A stretch of DNA of 64,000 nucleotides from contig CANPZE010000005.1 of assembly GCA_947589315.1 (NCBI GenBank), positions 1 to 64,000 on the forward strand. The letters run 5' to 3'. The DNA comes from an uncultured Lachnospiraceae bacterium. GTDB taxonomy: Bacteria > Bacillota > Clostridia > Lachnospirales > Lachnospiraceae. The notes beneath the pieces were generated by a model. The model had not been told where the DNA came from, searched no databases, and saw only the letters and a list, made by a program, of their open reading frames with translations. Positions 28,731-38,445 of the stretch are shown here, piece after piece. Position numbers and translations under genes: made by a program. Numbering within the stretch: position 1 is the stretch's first letter; the number at the start of each line of letters is the position of its first letter.

Positions 28731-28758
28731 TTGTCACAATTTTGTCAAATATTTGTCA
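28731..28758. repeat. Three TTGTCA direct repeats with an 11-bp period
   Basis: TTGTCA begins at 28731, 28742 and 28753, exactly one helical turn apart. On the minus strand they lie between the likely -10 box (TATAAT at 28786-28781) and the GGDEF start codon at 28701, so they fall in the leader. This is the position of an operator or a repeated protein-binding site. Confidence 0.5.
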
Positions 28759-28839
28759 AACACATATTACTCTATTTTTTATTATAGCACATAAATACAT
28801 AAATTACCATATAGAGAATCTTGCAAAAAAGGGCAGCCC

Positions 28840-28868
28840 AAAAAGGGCAGCCGGAATCCCGACTGCCC
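28840..28868 (-). terminator. Terminator of the trp operon
   Basis: A 10-bp stem (28845-28854 with 28859-28868, one G-U pair) with a 4-base loop is followed on the minus strand by TTTTT. A second GGGCTGCCC palindrome and a further T run lie just beyond. It starts ten bases after the trpA stop. Confidence 0.88.
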
Positions 28869-28877
28869 AAATAAAAT

Positions 28878-29654
28878 CTAATCTGTAGCCAAACCTTTTA
28901 CCATCCTGCTGACATATTTATAAATCTCCGGCCCGGCCGCCTCGCCGTACTGCGCCACGATCTTCACAATGCCGCTTCCCACAATGGCGCCGTCTGCCAA
29001 ACGGGTATATTGATTCACCTGTTCCGGTGTGTTGATCCCAAATCCTACCGCCGTAGGCACCTGCGTCACTTCACGAATGGCCTCCACAATGCTTCCGATA
29101 TCCGTGGTAATCTCGCTGCGCACTCCGGTCACTCCCAGGGAGGATACGATATAAATAAATCCGGCCGCCTCTTTGGCGATTATCTGTATCCTCTGGCGGG
29201 AGGTTGGCGCAATCAGGGAGATCACATCCATCTGATGGGCTGCCGCCACCGGGGCCAGCTCTCCCTTTTCTTCAAAGGGCATGTCAGGAATGATCAGGCC
29301 GTCAATCCCCACCTCTTCGCATTTACTGCAAAATTTCTCATATCCGTATTTGAACAGGGTGTTCAGATACGCCAGGAATACTAAAGGAATCTGTGTCTTC
29401 TGGCGCAGCCGCTTTACCATATCAAAAATCTTATCTGTGGTGCAGCCTGCCGACAGGGCCCTCAGATTGGCGTCCTGGATCACCGGCCCCTCTGCAATGG
29501 GATCTGAGAAGGGAATCCCCAATTCTATCAGCCCGGCGCCAGCCCTCTCCATTTCCAACACAAATTCTTCTGTTTTCTCCAGGCTGGGATCCCCAGCCGT
29601 CACAAACCCAATAAAGGTCTTTTTCCCAGTCAGTGCATCCTGAATCCTACTCAT
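28878..29654 (-). CDS. trpA: Tryptophan synthase alpha subunit
   Basis: TrpA splits indole-3-glycerol phosphate into indole and glyceraldehyde 3-phosphate and channels indole to TrpB. The 258-residue product has the catalytic glutamate in [16 protein letters not shown] and the catalytic aspartate in IIPDMPFEE. The ATG at 29654 overlaps the trpB stop by eight bases, so the two are coupled. It is the last gene of the operon and is followed by a terminator. Confidence 0.96.
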   Translation of the reverse strand: MSRIQDALTGKKTFIGFVTAGDPSLEKTEEFVLEMERAGAGLIELGIPFSDPIAEGPVIQDANLRALSAGCTTDKIFDMVKRLRQKTQIPLVFLAYLNTLFKYGYEKFCSKCEEVGIDGLIIPDMPFEEKGELAPVAAAHQMDVISLIAPTSRQRIQIIAKEAAGFIYIVSSLGVTGVRSEITTDIGSIVEAIREVTQVPTAVGFGINTPEQVNQYTRLADGAIVGSGIVKIVAQYGEAAGPEIYKYVSRMVKGLATD

Positions 29655-30831
29655 GTAAATCAATCCCCCTATATCTGGCAATGGCTGCCACATCTTTGTC
29701 TCCTCTGCCTGACAGACAGCAGATAATAATCTGATCCTTCCGCATCGTTGGCGCCAGCTTCATCAGATGGGCAACTGCATGGGAACTTTCAATGGCTGCA
29801 ATGATCCCTTCCTCCCGGGCAATATACTCAAAGGCGTTCACTGCTTCCTCGTCTGTCACCGGCACATACTCCGCCCTGCCGATATCCTTCAGATAGGCAT
29901 GCTCCGGCCCCACACCCGGATAATCCAGACCGGCAGAGATAGAATATACCGGAGCGATCTGTCCATATTCATCCTGGCAGAAATAGGACTTCATTCCGTG
30001 GAACACGCCCTCGGTCCCTACCGCCATTGTTGCCGCTGTCTTATCCGTATCTACACCGTGTCCGGCCGCCTCGCAGCCGATCAGCTGTACCTGCTCATCG
30101 CCGATAAATTCATAAAACATTCCCATGGAGTTGCTTCCGCCGCCCACACAGGCCATAACTACATCCGGTAATTTCCCCTCTTTTTCCAGGATCTGCGCCC
30201 TGGCCTCACGGCTGATCACACTCTGAAAATCTCTTACAATGGTAGGGAACGGATGAGGCCCCATCACAGAGCCCAGCACATACAGGGTATCATCTACCCG
30301 GCTGGTCCATTCCCGCATACATTCATTGACTGCATCCTTCAATGTCATAGTCCCGCTCTCTACCGGATGTACCTTTGCGCCCAGAAGCTCCATGCGGTAT
30401 ACATTCAGGGCCTGGCGGACCGTGTCTTCTTTCCCCATGAAGATCTCGCATTCCAAGCCCAGCAATGCTGCCGCCGTAGCAGTGGCCACGCCGTGCTGTC
30501 CTGCCCCGGTCTCGGCAATGATCCTGGTCTTTCCCATCTTCTTGGCCAACAGGGCCTGCCCCAGCACATTGTTGATCTTATGGGAACCGGTATGGTTCAG
30601 ATCCTCTCTCTTAAAATAGATCTTGGCGCCTCCCAGATCCTTTGTCATCTTCTCTGCATAGTACAGCAGAGAGGGACGTCCGGCATAGTCCCGCAGAAGC
30701 TCTGCCAGCTCCTCCTGAAATTCTTTGTTGTTCTTGTAGTATTCATAGGACTCCTCCAGCTTGTGAATCTCATTCATCAAGGTCTCGGGGATATACTGCC
30801 CTCCATGAATCCCAAATCTTCCATTACTCAT
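29647..30831 (-). CDS. trpB: Tryptophan synthase beta subunit (TrpB1)
   Basis: The 394-residue PLP enzyme joins indole with serine. The PLP lysine lies in [10 protein letters not shown], and the glutamate acid-base in ETGAGQHG. It is the short, TrpA-dependent TrpB1 type, unlike the TrpB2 at 10732-12108. It follows trpC directly: only 15 bases separate trpC's stop from its start, leaving no room for trpF. Confidence 0.97.
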   Translation of the reverse strand: MSNGRFGIHGGQYIPETLMNEIHKLEESYEYYKNNKEFQEELAELLRDYAGRPSLLYYAEKMTKDLGGAKIYFKREDLNHTGSHKINNVLGQALLAKKMGKTRIIAETGAGQHGVATATAAALLGLECEIFMGKEDTVRQALNVYRMELLGAKVHPVESGTMTLKDAVNECMREWTSRVDDTLYVLGSVMGPHPFPTIVRDFQSVISREARAQILEKEGKLPDVVMACVGGGSNSMGMFYEFIGDEQVQLIGCEAAGHGVDTDKTAATMAVGTEGVFHGMKSYFCQDEYGQIAPVYSISAGLDYPGVGPEHAYLKDIGRAEYVPVTDEEAVNAFEYIAREEGIIAAIESSHAVAHLMKLAPTMRKDQIIICCLSGRGDKDVAAIARYRGIDLHE

Positions 30832-30846
30832 AGCTACCTCGTTTCT

Positions 30847-31641
30847 TTATAATCTGTTATTTCCTGTTTTCAACTCCTGCAGGGCCTTCACCCGGTCCGG
30901 CGCAGTCATCAGAGTCTCCCCGATCAGTACGCCATTGACCTGATGTTCCTCCAGACGGAAGATATCCTCCCGGCTGCGGATGCCGCTCTCAGATACAAAG
31001 AGGACAGAGGAAGGCACCTGGCTCCGATAGCGCAGGCTGTTATTAATATCCACAGTAAAGGTATGCAGATCCCGGTTATTGACACCGATCAGCCGGGCCC
31101 CGGCCGCCAGCGCCCGGGCAACCTCTTCCTGATCGTGCGCTTCTACCAGAGCGCTGAGCCCCAGCCGGTCCGCCAGCGCAAAATAGTCTCTCAATTCCTG
31201 GTCCGACAGGATCGCGCAGATCAGCAGCACAGCATCGGCTCCCAATACTTTTGCCTCATAGATCATATATTCATCTACTACAAAATCTTTCCGCAGGACC
31301 GGTAATGAAATCTTTGCCTTAATCTCCTGCAGATATGCATCGCTGCCCTGGAAATAATAGGGTTCGGTCAGCACGGATACGGCGCCGGCCCCTCCCTTCT
31401 CATAATCCCGGGCAATCTCCAGATAAGGAAATTCCCGGGCGATCACCCCTTTGGAGGGGGACGCTTTCTTTACCTCGCAGATAAAAGAGATCTGGTCGCC
31501 GCCCAGCGCTTTCTCAAAAGGATATCCGGTGTCTGCCTCCATGGCGAGGGCTTGTTTTTTTAATTGTTCCAAAGGTTTTTCTTTCTTACATTTGGCTACC
31601 CGTTCCCGGGTTTTTGCTGCAATCTCATCTAATATTGTCAT
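30847..31641 (-). CDS. trpC: Indole-3-glycerol-phosphate synthase
   Basis: TrpC closes the indole ring from CdRP. The 264-residue protein has the usual barrel motifs: ICEVKKASPSKG with the catalytic lysine, LRKDFVVDEY, VNNRDL and FVSESGI. It is a single-domain enzyme of normal length, not fused to TrpF, which matters because trpF is missing from this operon. Confidence 0.96.
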   Translation of the reverse strand: MTILDEIAAKTRERVAKCKKEKPLEQLKKQALAMEADTGYPFEKALGGDQISFICEVKKASPSKGVIAREFPYLEIARDYEKGGAGAVSVLTEPYYFQGSDAYLQEIKAKISLPVLRKDFVVDEYMIYEAKVLGADAVLLICAILSDQELRDYFALADRLGLSALVEAHDQEEVARALAAGARLIGVNNRDLHTFTVDINNSLRYRSQVPSSVLFVSESGIRSREDIFRLEEHQVNGVLIGETLMTAPDRVKALQELKTGNNRL

Positions 31642-31679
31642 AGTACCCCTCCTGCTCCTCTGACAGCGCCAAATATTCT

Positions 31680-32684
31680 TTACGCATTGCTTTTTGCAAT
31701 AAAGGCTTCCAGCTGCTTCATTGCCTTGCCGCTGGCGATGATTTCCCTGGACTGGGCGATGCCTTCCTCAATGGAGATCTCTTTGGCAATATGAAGGGCT
31801 GCGCCGGCATTCAGAAGCACAGCATCCATCTTGGCGCCTTCCTGGCCGGACAAAATCTCTCTGGCGATCTTTGCATTTTCCTCAGGCGCGCCTCCCACCA
31901 GTTCCTCTTTCTGGCATCTCTGAAGCCCAAACTGCTCCGGCGTGATCTCATAGGAACGGAACTGGTCTCCTTGGAATTCGCAGACGGTTGTGGGGGCGCT
32001 AAGGGAAATTTCATCCATTTTATCTTGCCCGTACACTACCATTCCCCTCTTTACCCCAAGATTATGAAGAACGCGGGCCAGCGGCTCTACCAATGCCGGA
32101 TCATATACTCCCAGCAGCTGCAGGCTGGCTGCAGCCGGATTAGCCAGAGGGCCTAAGATATTGAACAGGGTACGGATCCCGATCTCTTTGCGCACAGCCC
32201 CCACAAACCGCATGGCTGTATGGTACTTCTGGGCAAAGAGGAAGCAGATATGGATATCCTGAAGAATCTGCAGGCTCTTGTCTGCCTCCAGATCAATCTT
32301 CACTCCCAGCGCCTCCAGGCAATCTGCTGTACCGCATTTGCTGGAAGCCGCCCGATTGCCATGTTTGGCCACATATACGCCCCCGGCAGACGCCACCAGA
32401 GATGCCATAGTGGAAATATTAAAGGTATTGGAGCCATCCCCTCCGGTCCCTACAATCTCCAGTACATCCTGCTCATGCTCAAAATGCTCCCCATGCTTTC
32501 TCATGATCTTGGCCGCCGCAGTAATCTCATCGATCGTCTCTCCTTTCATAGCCATTGCCGTAAGGAATGCCGCCTTCTGGGCATCTGTCGCCTGGCCGGT
32601 CATAATCTCATCCATTACCTGCTCCATTACTTCTGTAGACAAATCTTCTTTTTTCGCTAATGTTCCAATTGCTTCTTTGATCAT
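31680..32684 (-). CDS. trpD: Anthranilate phosphoribosyltransferase
   Basis: TrpD adds phosphoribose to anthranilate. The 334-residue product shows the PRPP-binding [14 protein letters not shown] and [21 protein letters not shown]. The ATG at 32684 is chosen since GGAGG lies eight bases upstream. It follows trpG after 15 bases. Confidence 0.96.
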   Translation of the reverse strand: MIKEAIGTLAKKEDLSTEVMEQVMDEIMTGQATDAQKAAFLTAMAMKGETIDEITAAAKIMRKHGEHFEHEQDVLEIVGTGGDGSNTFNISTMASLVASAGGVYVAKHGNRAASSKCGTADCLEALGVKIDLEADKSLQILQDIHICFLFAQKYHTAMRFVGAVRKEIGIRTLFNILGPLANPAAASLQLLGVYDPALVEPLARVLHNLGVKRGMVVYGQDKMDEISLSAPTTVCEFQGDQFRSYEITPEQFGLQRCQKEELVGGAPEENAKIAREILSGQEGAKMDAVLLNAGAALHIAKEISIEEGIAQSREIIASGKAMKQLEAFIAKSNA

Positions 32685-32699
32685 TGTAAAATCCTCCAT

Positions 32700-33269
32700 T
32701 CATTTTTGATTTAAAAAATTTTTTAATATATTTTTTCCTTCCGGCGTCATGATAGACTCTGGGTGGAATTGCAGCCCATAGACCAGATATTTTCTGTGTT
32801 CCACGGCCATCACTTCTCCGTCTTCTGTCACCCCGGTCACTTTTAAGACATCCGGGATCGTATCCCTCTTGGCTATCAGGGAATGATACCTGGCTGCCTG
32901 TGCTTTCTGCGGGATTCCCCGGAACAGAGGACAGTCCTGGTCCAGCTGCACGACAGACATCTTTCCGTGCATCAGCTCTCTGGCGTAAGAGATCACAGCG
33001 CCGTAGGCTTCGCAGATGGCCTGATGTCCCAGGCAGACGCCCAATATCGGTACTTTCCCCTGCAGCTCTTTCACTACCTGCTCACAGACTCCAGCCTGAT
33101 CCGGCCTCCCCGGTCCCGGGGAGAGAATAATGTGGGTGGGTTCCATTGCCTGGATCTCTTCCACTGTATATCCGTCATTTCGGATCACCCTGATATCCGG
33201 CTCCAGTTCTCCTATTAACTGATATAGATTATAGGAAAAGCTGTCATAGTTATCAATCAATACAATCAT
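32700..33269 (-). CDS. trpG: Anthranilate synthase glutamine amidotransferase subunit
   Basis: This 189-residue class I amidotransferase supplies ammonia to TrpE. The triad is visible: Cys in GVCLGHQAI, and His and Glu in QFHPESI. Its ATG overlaps the trpE stop by four bases (ATGA), the classic coupled arrangement. The related PabA may also be served by this protein if no separate pabA exists. Confidence 0.95.
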   Translation of the reverse strand: MIVLIDNYDSFSYNLYQLIGELEPDIRVIRNDGYTVEEIQAMEPTHIILSPGPGRPDQAGVCEQVVKELQGKVPILGVCLGHQAICEAYGAVISYARELMHGKMSVVQLDQDCPLFRGIPQKAQAARYHSLIAKRDTIPDVLKVTGVTEDGEVMAVEHRKYLVYGLQFHPESIMTPEGKNILKNFLNQK

Positions 33270-34720
33270 ATATTTTCCCCCTCGTCTACTGCATTCATTA
33301 CAGCCTTTGCTTTGTTAATGCACTCCCGGTATTCTTTTTCCGGCACGCTGTCTGCCACAATTCCGGCGCCGGAACGGACGAACACCTTTCCGTTTTTCTT
33401 AAATGCCAGGCGGATCGCAATACAGGTATCCAGATTCCCGGTAAAGTCCACATACCCAATGGCTCCCCCGTAGATTCCCCGTTTGTTGTTCTCCAATTCG
33501 TTGATAATCTCCATAGCCCGGATCTTGGGCGCCCCGGAAAGGGTCCCTGCAGGCAGTACGGCATCTACGGCATCCAGGCTGCATCTGTCTTCCCGGATCT
33601 GTCCTGCCACGGTAGAACCGATATGCATTACGTGGGAATACCGTTCGATTGACATGTATTTTTCGACCTGGACGGTGCCAAACTTACTGATCTTACCCAG
33701 GTCATTCCTCCCCAGATCTACCAGCATATTGTGCTCGGCCCGTTCTTTTTCATCGGCCAGGAGCTCTTGTTCTAACGCTTCGTCTTCCTGGGAGTTCTTT
33801 CCTCTCGGCCGGGTGCCTGCCAGGGGAAAGGTGTGCAGGATCCCCTGTTCCAGCTTGACTAAGGTCTCTGGAGAGGCTCCCGCCACCTCAATATCATCGC
33901 TGCTGAAGTAGAACATATACGGAGAGGGATTGATAGTGCGCAGATGACGGTAGACATTCAGCAGGCTTCCTTCATAATCGGCCTCCAGGCGGTTGGACAA
34001 CACTACCTGAAAAATGTCTCCCTCATAAATGTAATGCTTTGCTTTCTCCACCATCTGGCAATACTCTTTCTCAGAAAAGAGCGCCCGGAAATCAGAAGTG
34101 ATCCTGCCGGGTATGACCTCCTGGGGCGTCCCTTCCTGGATCAGCCGGAGGATCCTGTGGATTTCCTCTGTGCAACGGTGGTATTCTTCTTCCAGCTTAT
34201 CCGTCTTTGCATTGGCAATGACTATGATCTTCTGCTTCAGGTTGTCAAAGGCAATCACCTTATCAAAGAGCATAAGGTCTACATCCTTAAATCCTTCCTG
34301 ATCCTCCGCATCCAGATTCAGCTTGGGCTCACTGTATTTTACATAATCATAGGAAAAGTACCCTACCAATCCTCCGGTAAAGGTAGGAAGCCCTTCCACT
34401 CTGGGACTCCGATACTCCTCCAGAAGTTTTTTGATCTCATTTCCCGGATGATCGGTCTGATAAACCTGTTCTCTGCCGTTGCGTATCGTCATCTTCCCGT
34501 TCATGCAGGTGATCTCCAGCTTAGGGTCAAAGCCCAGAAAGGTATATCTTCCCCATCTTTCCTGGTTTTCGACACTTTCCAGCATATAGCAGTGGCTGCT
34601 TACCCCTTTTAATATCCGCAGCACTTCCATGGGAGTGCGGATGTCTGCCAGGATCTCTCCACTGATCGGTACCACCTGATATCCTTCTGCCAATTTTCTT
34701 GCCTCTTCCAATGAAATCAT
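33266..34720 (-). CDS. trpE: Anthranilate synthase component I
   Basis: TrpE makes anthranilate from chorismate. The 484-residue protein has the N-terminal regulatory motif MLESV (the tryptophan feedback site, usually LLES) and the catalytic chorismate-binding part with PSPYMFYF, ERAEHNMLVDLGRNDLG and SGAPKIRAMEI. It is the first gene after a T-box leader, so it is controlled both by leader attenuation and probably by end-product inhibition. Confidence 0.96.
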   Translation of the reverse strand: MISLEEARKLAEGYQVVPISGEILADIRTPMEVLRILKGVSSHCYMLESVENQERWGRYTFLGFDPKLEITCMNGKMTIRNGREQVYQTDHPGNEIKKLLEEYRSPRVEGLPTFTGGLVGYFSYDYVKYSEPKLNLDAEDQEGFKDVDLMLFDKVIAFDNLKQKIIVIANAKTDKLEEEYHRCTEEIHRILRLIQEGTPQEVIPGRITSDFRALFSEKEYCQMVEKAKHYIYEGDIFQVVLSNRLEADYEGSLLNVYRHLRTINPSPYMFYFSSDDIEVAGASPETLVKLEQGILHTFPLAGTRPRGKNSQEDEALEQELLADEKERAEHNMLVDLGRNDLGKISKFGTVQVEKYMSIERYSHVMHIGSTVAGQIREDRCSLDAVDAVLPAGTLSGAPKIRAMEIINELENNKRGIYGGAIGYVDFTGNLDTCIAIRLAFKKNGKVFVRSGAGIVADSVPEKEYRECINKAKAVMNAVDEGENI

Positions 34721-34734
34721 CTTGACCTCCTATC

Positions 34735-35035
34735 TCACCAAAAAAAATCCCTGACCATTGTCATTGCATGCCAATAACAACAGCCAAGGACGGTTACTCT
34801 GTACAAGTTCCGCGGTGCCACCTTGCTTCGTGGTTGCCCACGCTCTCAGCGAAATACTAACATATTTCCGGCAACTGACGTATGCCCTCACGTCATGGAA
34901 TACTCAAGCCTAATGCGACCCTTTGACCATGCCCTCAGTGGTCCATTTAATGAACTGCATCTCTGCGGGTTCTCAGCATCCCCGCTCTCTGTAAGCGCAT
35001 TTTTCATTTTTATCTCCACCTCAACGGTTTACAAT
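34735..35035 (-). ncRNA. T-box leader, tryptophan specific
   Basis: The 300-base leader before trpE is a T-box riboswitch. On the minus strand it has the AGAGA-type stem I element, a candidate specifier TGG at 34945-34943 followed by A, and the T-box sequence GGTGGCACCGCGG (34822-34810). The bulge base after UGG is C, which pairs with the G discriminator of tRNA-Trp. The terminator is an 18-bp stem (34749-34766 with 34772-34789, G-U pairs included) followed by eight T. Uncharged tRNA-Trp should favour the antiterminator. Confidence 0.93.
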
Positions 35036-35060
35036 ATAATATAAGATCAATCTGTGTAAC

Positions 35061-35088
35061 ATTATACACCTGAAATATAATTTGTCAA
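35061..35088 (-). promoter_or_regulatory. Promoter of the trp operon
   Basis: TTGACA (35088-35083), 16-base spacer, TATAAT (35066-35061), directly upstream of the T-box leader. Confidence 0.8.
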
Positions 35089-35131
35089 CCGGCAATCTGC
35101 TTCTTGATGATGATCCGAATTTGAAAAAGGT

Positions 35132-35752
35132 TCAAAGATTCTTATGATATGTTATTCCTATTCCAAAGAAAATAATCCCGATAAATAAATAATATCCCGA
35201 TGATTGTATGGAATTGATGTTTGCTTTCTCCAACAATTGGTAGATTCTGTCATAGGCATAAAGGTTGTATGCGAACACGGGAATAAATGCCGCAGTAACG
35301 GAATGGAACATAAAAGCAAGCATATAGATTGTTCCCGCATAAAAGAACGACTGCGCAAACATTTGTCCGAATAATGCTATATCAACCATCAGCACATTCA
35401 TTGCACACAGCATAAATGGGATTAAGGATAATATATACATCGCTAAAAAAATCAGTACATCTGTCAATTTTCCTTTTTCATAGATCCAGAGTACCTCTGA
35501 CCCCTTTCCTTCCGTATATTCATGTAATATCAAAACAATCCACCAAATGCTCATAATCGGTATAAAAAGGAAACTTAACTGGACAAAATAATTTTCTAAT
35601 TCATAATTATCAACAAATTTAGAAAATGCATACAGGGTTCCGGGAAGAATAAAATAATTTACCAAAAAAGGAATATATCTAAGCCATTTCATTCCCCTCC
35701 ACTGTATTAATATGCGAGTCATTTTGTTTTTTAATGCTCCTTCAAAAGACAT
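35132..35752 (-). CDS. ABC-2 type membrane protein of the AT-rich cassette
   Basis: This 206-residue protein has about five or six hydrophobic helices and no clear motif. It overlaps the end of the ABC ATPase gene by 22 bases and is very likely one of the membrane subunits of that transporter. The function (drug, peptide or bacteriocin export, or immunity) cannot be read. Codon use is AT-rich compared with the trp genes on one side. Confidence 0.65.
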   Translation of the reverse strand: MSFEGALKNKMTRILIQWRGMKWLRYIPFLVNYFILPGTLYAFSKFVDNYELENYFVQLSFLFIPIMSIWWIVLILHEYTEGKGSEVLWIYEKGKLTDVLIFLAMYILSLIPFMLCAMNVLMVDIALFGQMFAQSFFYAGTIYMLAFMFHSVTAAFIPVFAYNLYAYDRIYQLLEKANINSIQSSGYYLFIGIIFFGIGITYHKNL

Positions 35753-36570
35753 AGATAACCATCCTCCACATTTGATTTTGCAGCAGCTTCCACCGGATGC
35801 TTCATGATCACCCGATATGTTTTCTCTCCATCCTGAAGATAGGATTTCTCAACAAATAATATATCCTCCTGAGTCAGATCCCCGGCTTTTAATTCTGTAA
35901 TTCTTCCATCTGCATATTCAATCAGCTTCTCATTCGTTCCCATGAAAAGCTTCTTTCCTCTGTTCATAACCATGATATGGTCACAACATGCCTCCACATC
36001 CTCCACAATATGTGTTGAGACAATAATAATCCGGTCTTTGGACATATTGGAAATAATATTCTTAAATCTTATACGCTCCTCCGGATCCAATCCTGCTGTA
36101 GGTTCATCTAACAAAATCACCTTTGTATTGCCCAAAAAAGCCTGTGCAATGCCCAACCGCCGAACCATTCCTCCTGACAATTTACTAATCTTCGTTTTCT
36201 TTTGAGATATCAGGTTGACCATATGCAATGCATCCTCTATCACCTGGTACTGATCTGCTTTGGGAATTTTTTTTAGATTACAAAAATAGGTCATCATTTC
36301 CCATACAGTAAGTTCAGGAAAAAGTCCAAACTTTTGAGGTAAATAGCCAATTTCTGTCTGGGGTGTTTTTTTTATCTTTTTTCCATTCATTTCTATTGTT
36401 CCCTGAAAAGAGTAAAGCCCCGTAATACAACGCATCATGGTCGTTTTACCTGCCCCATTGGGACCAAGAATGCCATATATCCCATTTTTAAAGATACAAT
36501 TAATCCCTTCCAGAACCCTTTTTTGGCGGAATCGTTTGGACAAATTTTTAATTTCAATTTGATTTTCCAT
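35731..36570 (-). CDS. ABC transporter ATP-binding protein
   Basis: The 279-residue ATPase has Walker A GPNGAGKTT, the signature motif LSGGMVRR, Walker B VILLDEPTAGLDP and the switch His in VSTHIVED. This type drives ABC-2 exporters such as drug or bacteriocin pumps. It is flanked by two membrane protein genes on the same strand with 13 bases on one side and a 22-base overlap on the other. Confidence 0.93.
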   Translation of the reverse strand: MENQIEIKNLSKRFRQKRVLEGINCIFKNGIYGILGPNGAGKTTMMRCITGLYSFQGTIEMNGKKIKKTPQTEIGYLPQKFGLFPELTVWEMMTYFCNLKKIPKADQYQVIEDALHMVNLISQKKTKISKLSGGMVRRLGIAQAFLGNTKVILLDEPTAGLDPEERIRFKNIISNMSKDRIIIVSTHIVEDVEACCDHIMVMNRGKKLFMGTNEKLIEYADGRITELKAGDLTQEDILFVEKSYLQDGEKTYRVIMKHPVEAAAKSNVEDGYLCLLKEH

Positions 36571-36583
36571 TTTCAGCTTCCTC

Positions 36584-38344
36584 CTATTGAAACATATCCT
36601 CTGCCTGATCCATTAAATCTCGATCTTCCTCATCCGGTTCATCGTACAATTTTCCGTATTTGTAATATTGGATTGCCTGCTCCTTCGCCCCAAAAATCTG
36701 ATTAAAAATATGATTTTCCGAAAAACAGTAATTCTGCAAGTTGTTCTCCGGCGCTATGATAAAGGTTTTATTATACAGAGGATGCCCCAGCTCCTCCAAA
36801 GTTTCAAAAAAGTCTCTAAGCTCCTCCATATTATCCTTCCTTGTGGGATTATTGTCATGTTCCAATTGAGAGTAAATAACACGTACCTGATCAATTTCCT
36901 TTTCTAACAGATAAGGACTGCCAACGATCGTCATTCCATCACTGGTACTTTTATACCTTATATAGCGATATTTCCCTTTCCTTGCTGCTTCCTTCTCAGA
37001 CAAATTACTATATACTTTTAAATCTCCTTTATAATATACCGTCACATCAAATTCTGCATTGTGGCCAGCAACCTCTCTGGAAAAACAAGTGTTATAATTA
37101 TTATAGACAAAGGTGGTCCTTTTTCCTGCGATAGGATAATACTCAAAATTGGCAGGCAGCATGATTCCCTGGCCGGTAGAATAAAAATACTGACTTGCTC
37201 CTTTATATTCTATCGTTACCTCAGACAATTCTCCATTTGAAGGATACACTGTCAAATAATCACCTTTCTGTTGATAACGCAATTTCTCCCCCTTCTGATC
37301 CACCACATTCGTCACATGATAACAATGGTATAAAGTAAAACAATATTGGTCTAAGTTCCTGTCACTAATTTTCAGTAATGCCTTAGCATTCAAAATATCA
37401 TCAACCCAAAAGTCTATATCATAAGCTGTTATATTAAAATCTTCCATATCCGTCTTGGTAGATACTATAGAATCTCCCGTATAAGCATTGTCATAATAAA
37501 ATTGCTCCGCATGCCAACGGTCAAAGCGATTAATAACCGGCAAGGAATATGATGCCCCTGTAGGCTGGAAAAAAAGAATCAGACAAACAATAGCAGCTAT
37601 TCCCCATAAAACTGCCGCTTTGTTCTTTGCCACTTGAAATAAAAGAAAGAGCATCAAAAAAATCCAGAAGAGGATACGAAACAAATGGACATGTTCCGCA
37701 GACATTAAATAATAGGTGTCTGTAATCGCCCCAGGTTCCGCTGAGGTAAAAATGCAAAACAAAGTAGCAAAATTGCAGGCAGGAAGTCTTCCTTGAGAAA
37801 TTCCCATCAGCAATTGCAAAAAGGGGCGGTCAAATAAATAAAATACTGCCAACAGAAGAGACATTCCTACTAATTTGTTTTGAATCCCTGATAATCCCCA
37901 TCCAATAATAATTCCCAGGAGAATGACCAGGCCCCAGAAAATAATGGCAACTTTAAGGCTATACCATATTAACGGTTTCATGGAATACCCCATTCCATAA
38001 TAAAAACGAATCTGATATGCAATGAATAGCAAGGTGATCATACTATCCAGGACAAACAGGATATAAAAATCATATCTCTGATATTTTATGGAAATCCTGT
38101 TAGTACATAGCGATTCATGAACCTCATTTTTGCAATAGGAGTGGAAGATTTCATAAGATATAAACAAAAAGCAAAAGAACACATAGGGTACAGCCAAAAG
38201 CAGCTTGCATAACGCCCCTTGCAGATAACTCTCATATCCTCCCGAGTAAAAAAATAAATAATATATTGATAAGGCAAACATAAAAATAATCGGAATGATA
38301 ATCGCTGGATTCCGTATTATTTTCTTAATATGTAACACATACAT
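36584..38344 (-). CDS. ABC-2 permease with a large C-terminal soluble domain
   Basis: The 586-residue protein has six or so membrane helices in residues 1-265, then about 320 soluble residues. The soluble part contains beta-rich segments (for example YDIDFWVDDILNAKALLKIS) that recall the N-terminal domain of M1 aminopeptidases, which in some bacteria is fused to ABC-2 permeases; but no HExxH zinc site is present. That resemblance is an inference from pattern only. It is the first gene of the AT-rich three-gene cassette. The start ATG has GGAGG 12 bases upstream, a little far. Confidence 0.6.
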   Translation of the reverse strand: MYVLHIKKIIRNPAIIIPIIFMFALSIYYLFFYSGGYESYLQGALCKLLLAVPYVFFCFLFISYEIFHSYCKNEVHESLCTNRISIKYQRYDFYILFVLDSMITLLFIAYQIRFYYGMGYSMKPLIWYSLKVAIIFWGLVILLGIIIGWGLSGIQNKLVGMSLLLAVFYLFDRPFLQLLMGISQGRLPACNFATLFCIFTSAEPGAITDTYYLMSAEHVHLFRILFWIFLMLFLLFQVAKNKAAVLWGIAAIVCLILFFQPTGASYSLPVINRFDRWHAEQFYYDNAYTGDSIVSTKTDMEDFNITAYDIDFWVDDILNAKALLKISDRNLDQYCFTLYHCYHVTNVVDQKGEKLRYQQKGDYLTVYPSNGELSEVTIEYKGASQYFYSTGQGIMLPANFEYYPIAGKRTTFVYNNYNTCFSREVAGHNAEFDVTVYYKGDLKVYSNLSEKEAARKGKYRYIRYKSTSDGMTIVGSPYLLEKEIDQVRVIYSQLEHDNNPTRKDNMEELRDFFETLEELGHPLYNKTFIIAPENNLQNYCFSENHIFNQIFGAKEQAIQYYKYGKLYDEPDEEDRDLMDQAEDMFQ

Positions 38345-38376
38345 TTATGAGCCGAACCTCCGTCTATCCTATATAG

Positions 38377-38406
38377 GGCGGTATATCATTCTAATAATAT
38401 ACCGCC
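38377..38406. repeat. Inverted repeat with 10-bp arms
   Basis: GGCGGTATAT (38377-38386) and ATATACCGCC (38397-38406) are perfect complements around a 10-base loop. They lie between the secreted-protein gene and the ABC cassette. No T run follows, so it may be a weak terminator, a leader structure or the footprint of a small mobile element. Confidence 0.45.
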
Positions 38407-38445
38407 TTATAGCACCAATTCTCAATTATGCCAGATCCTATCCTC

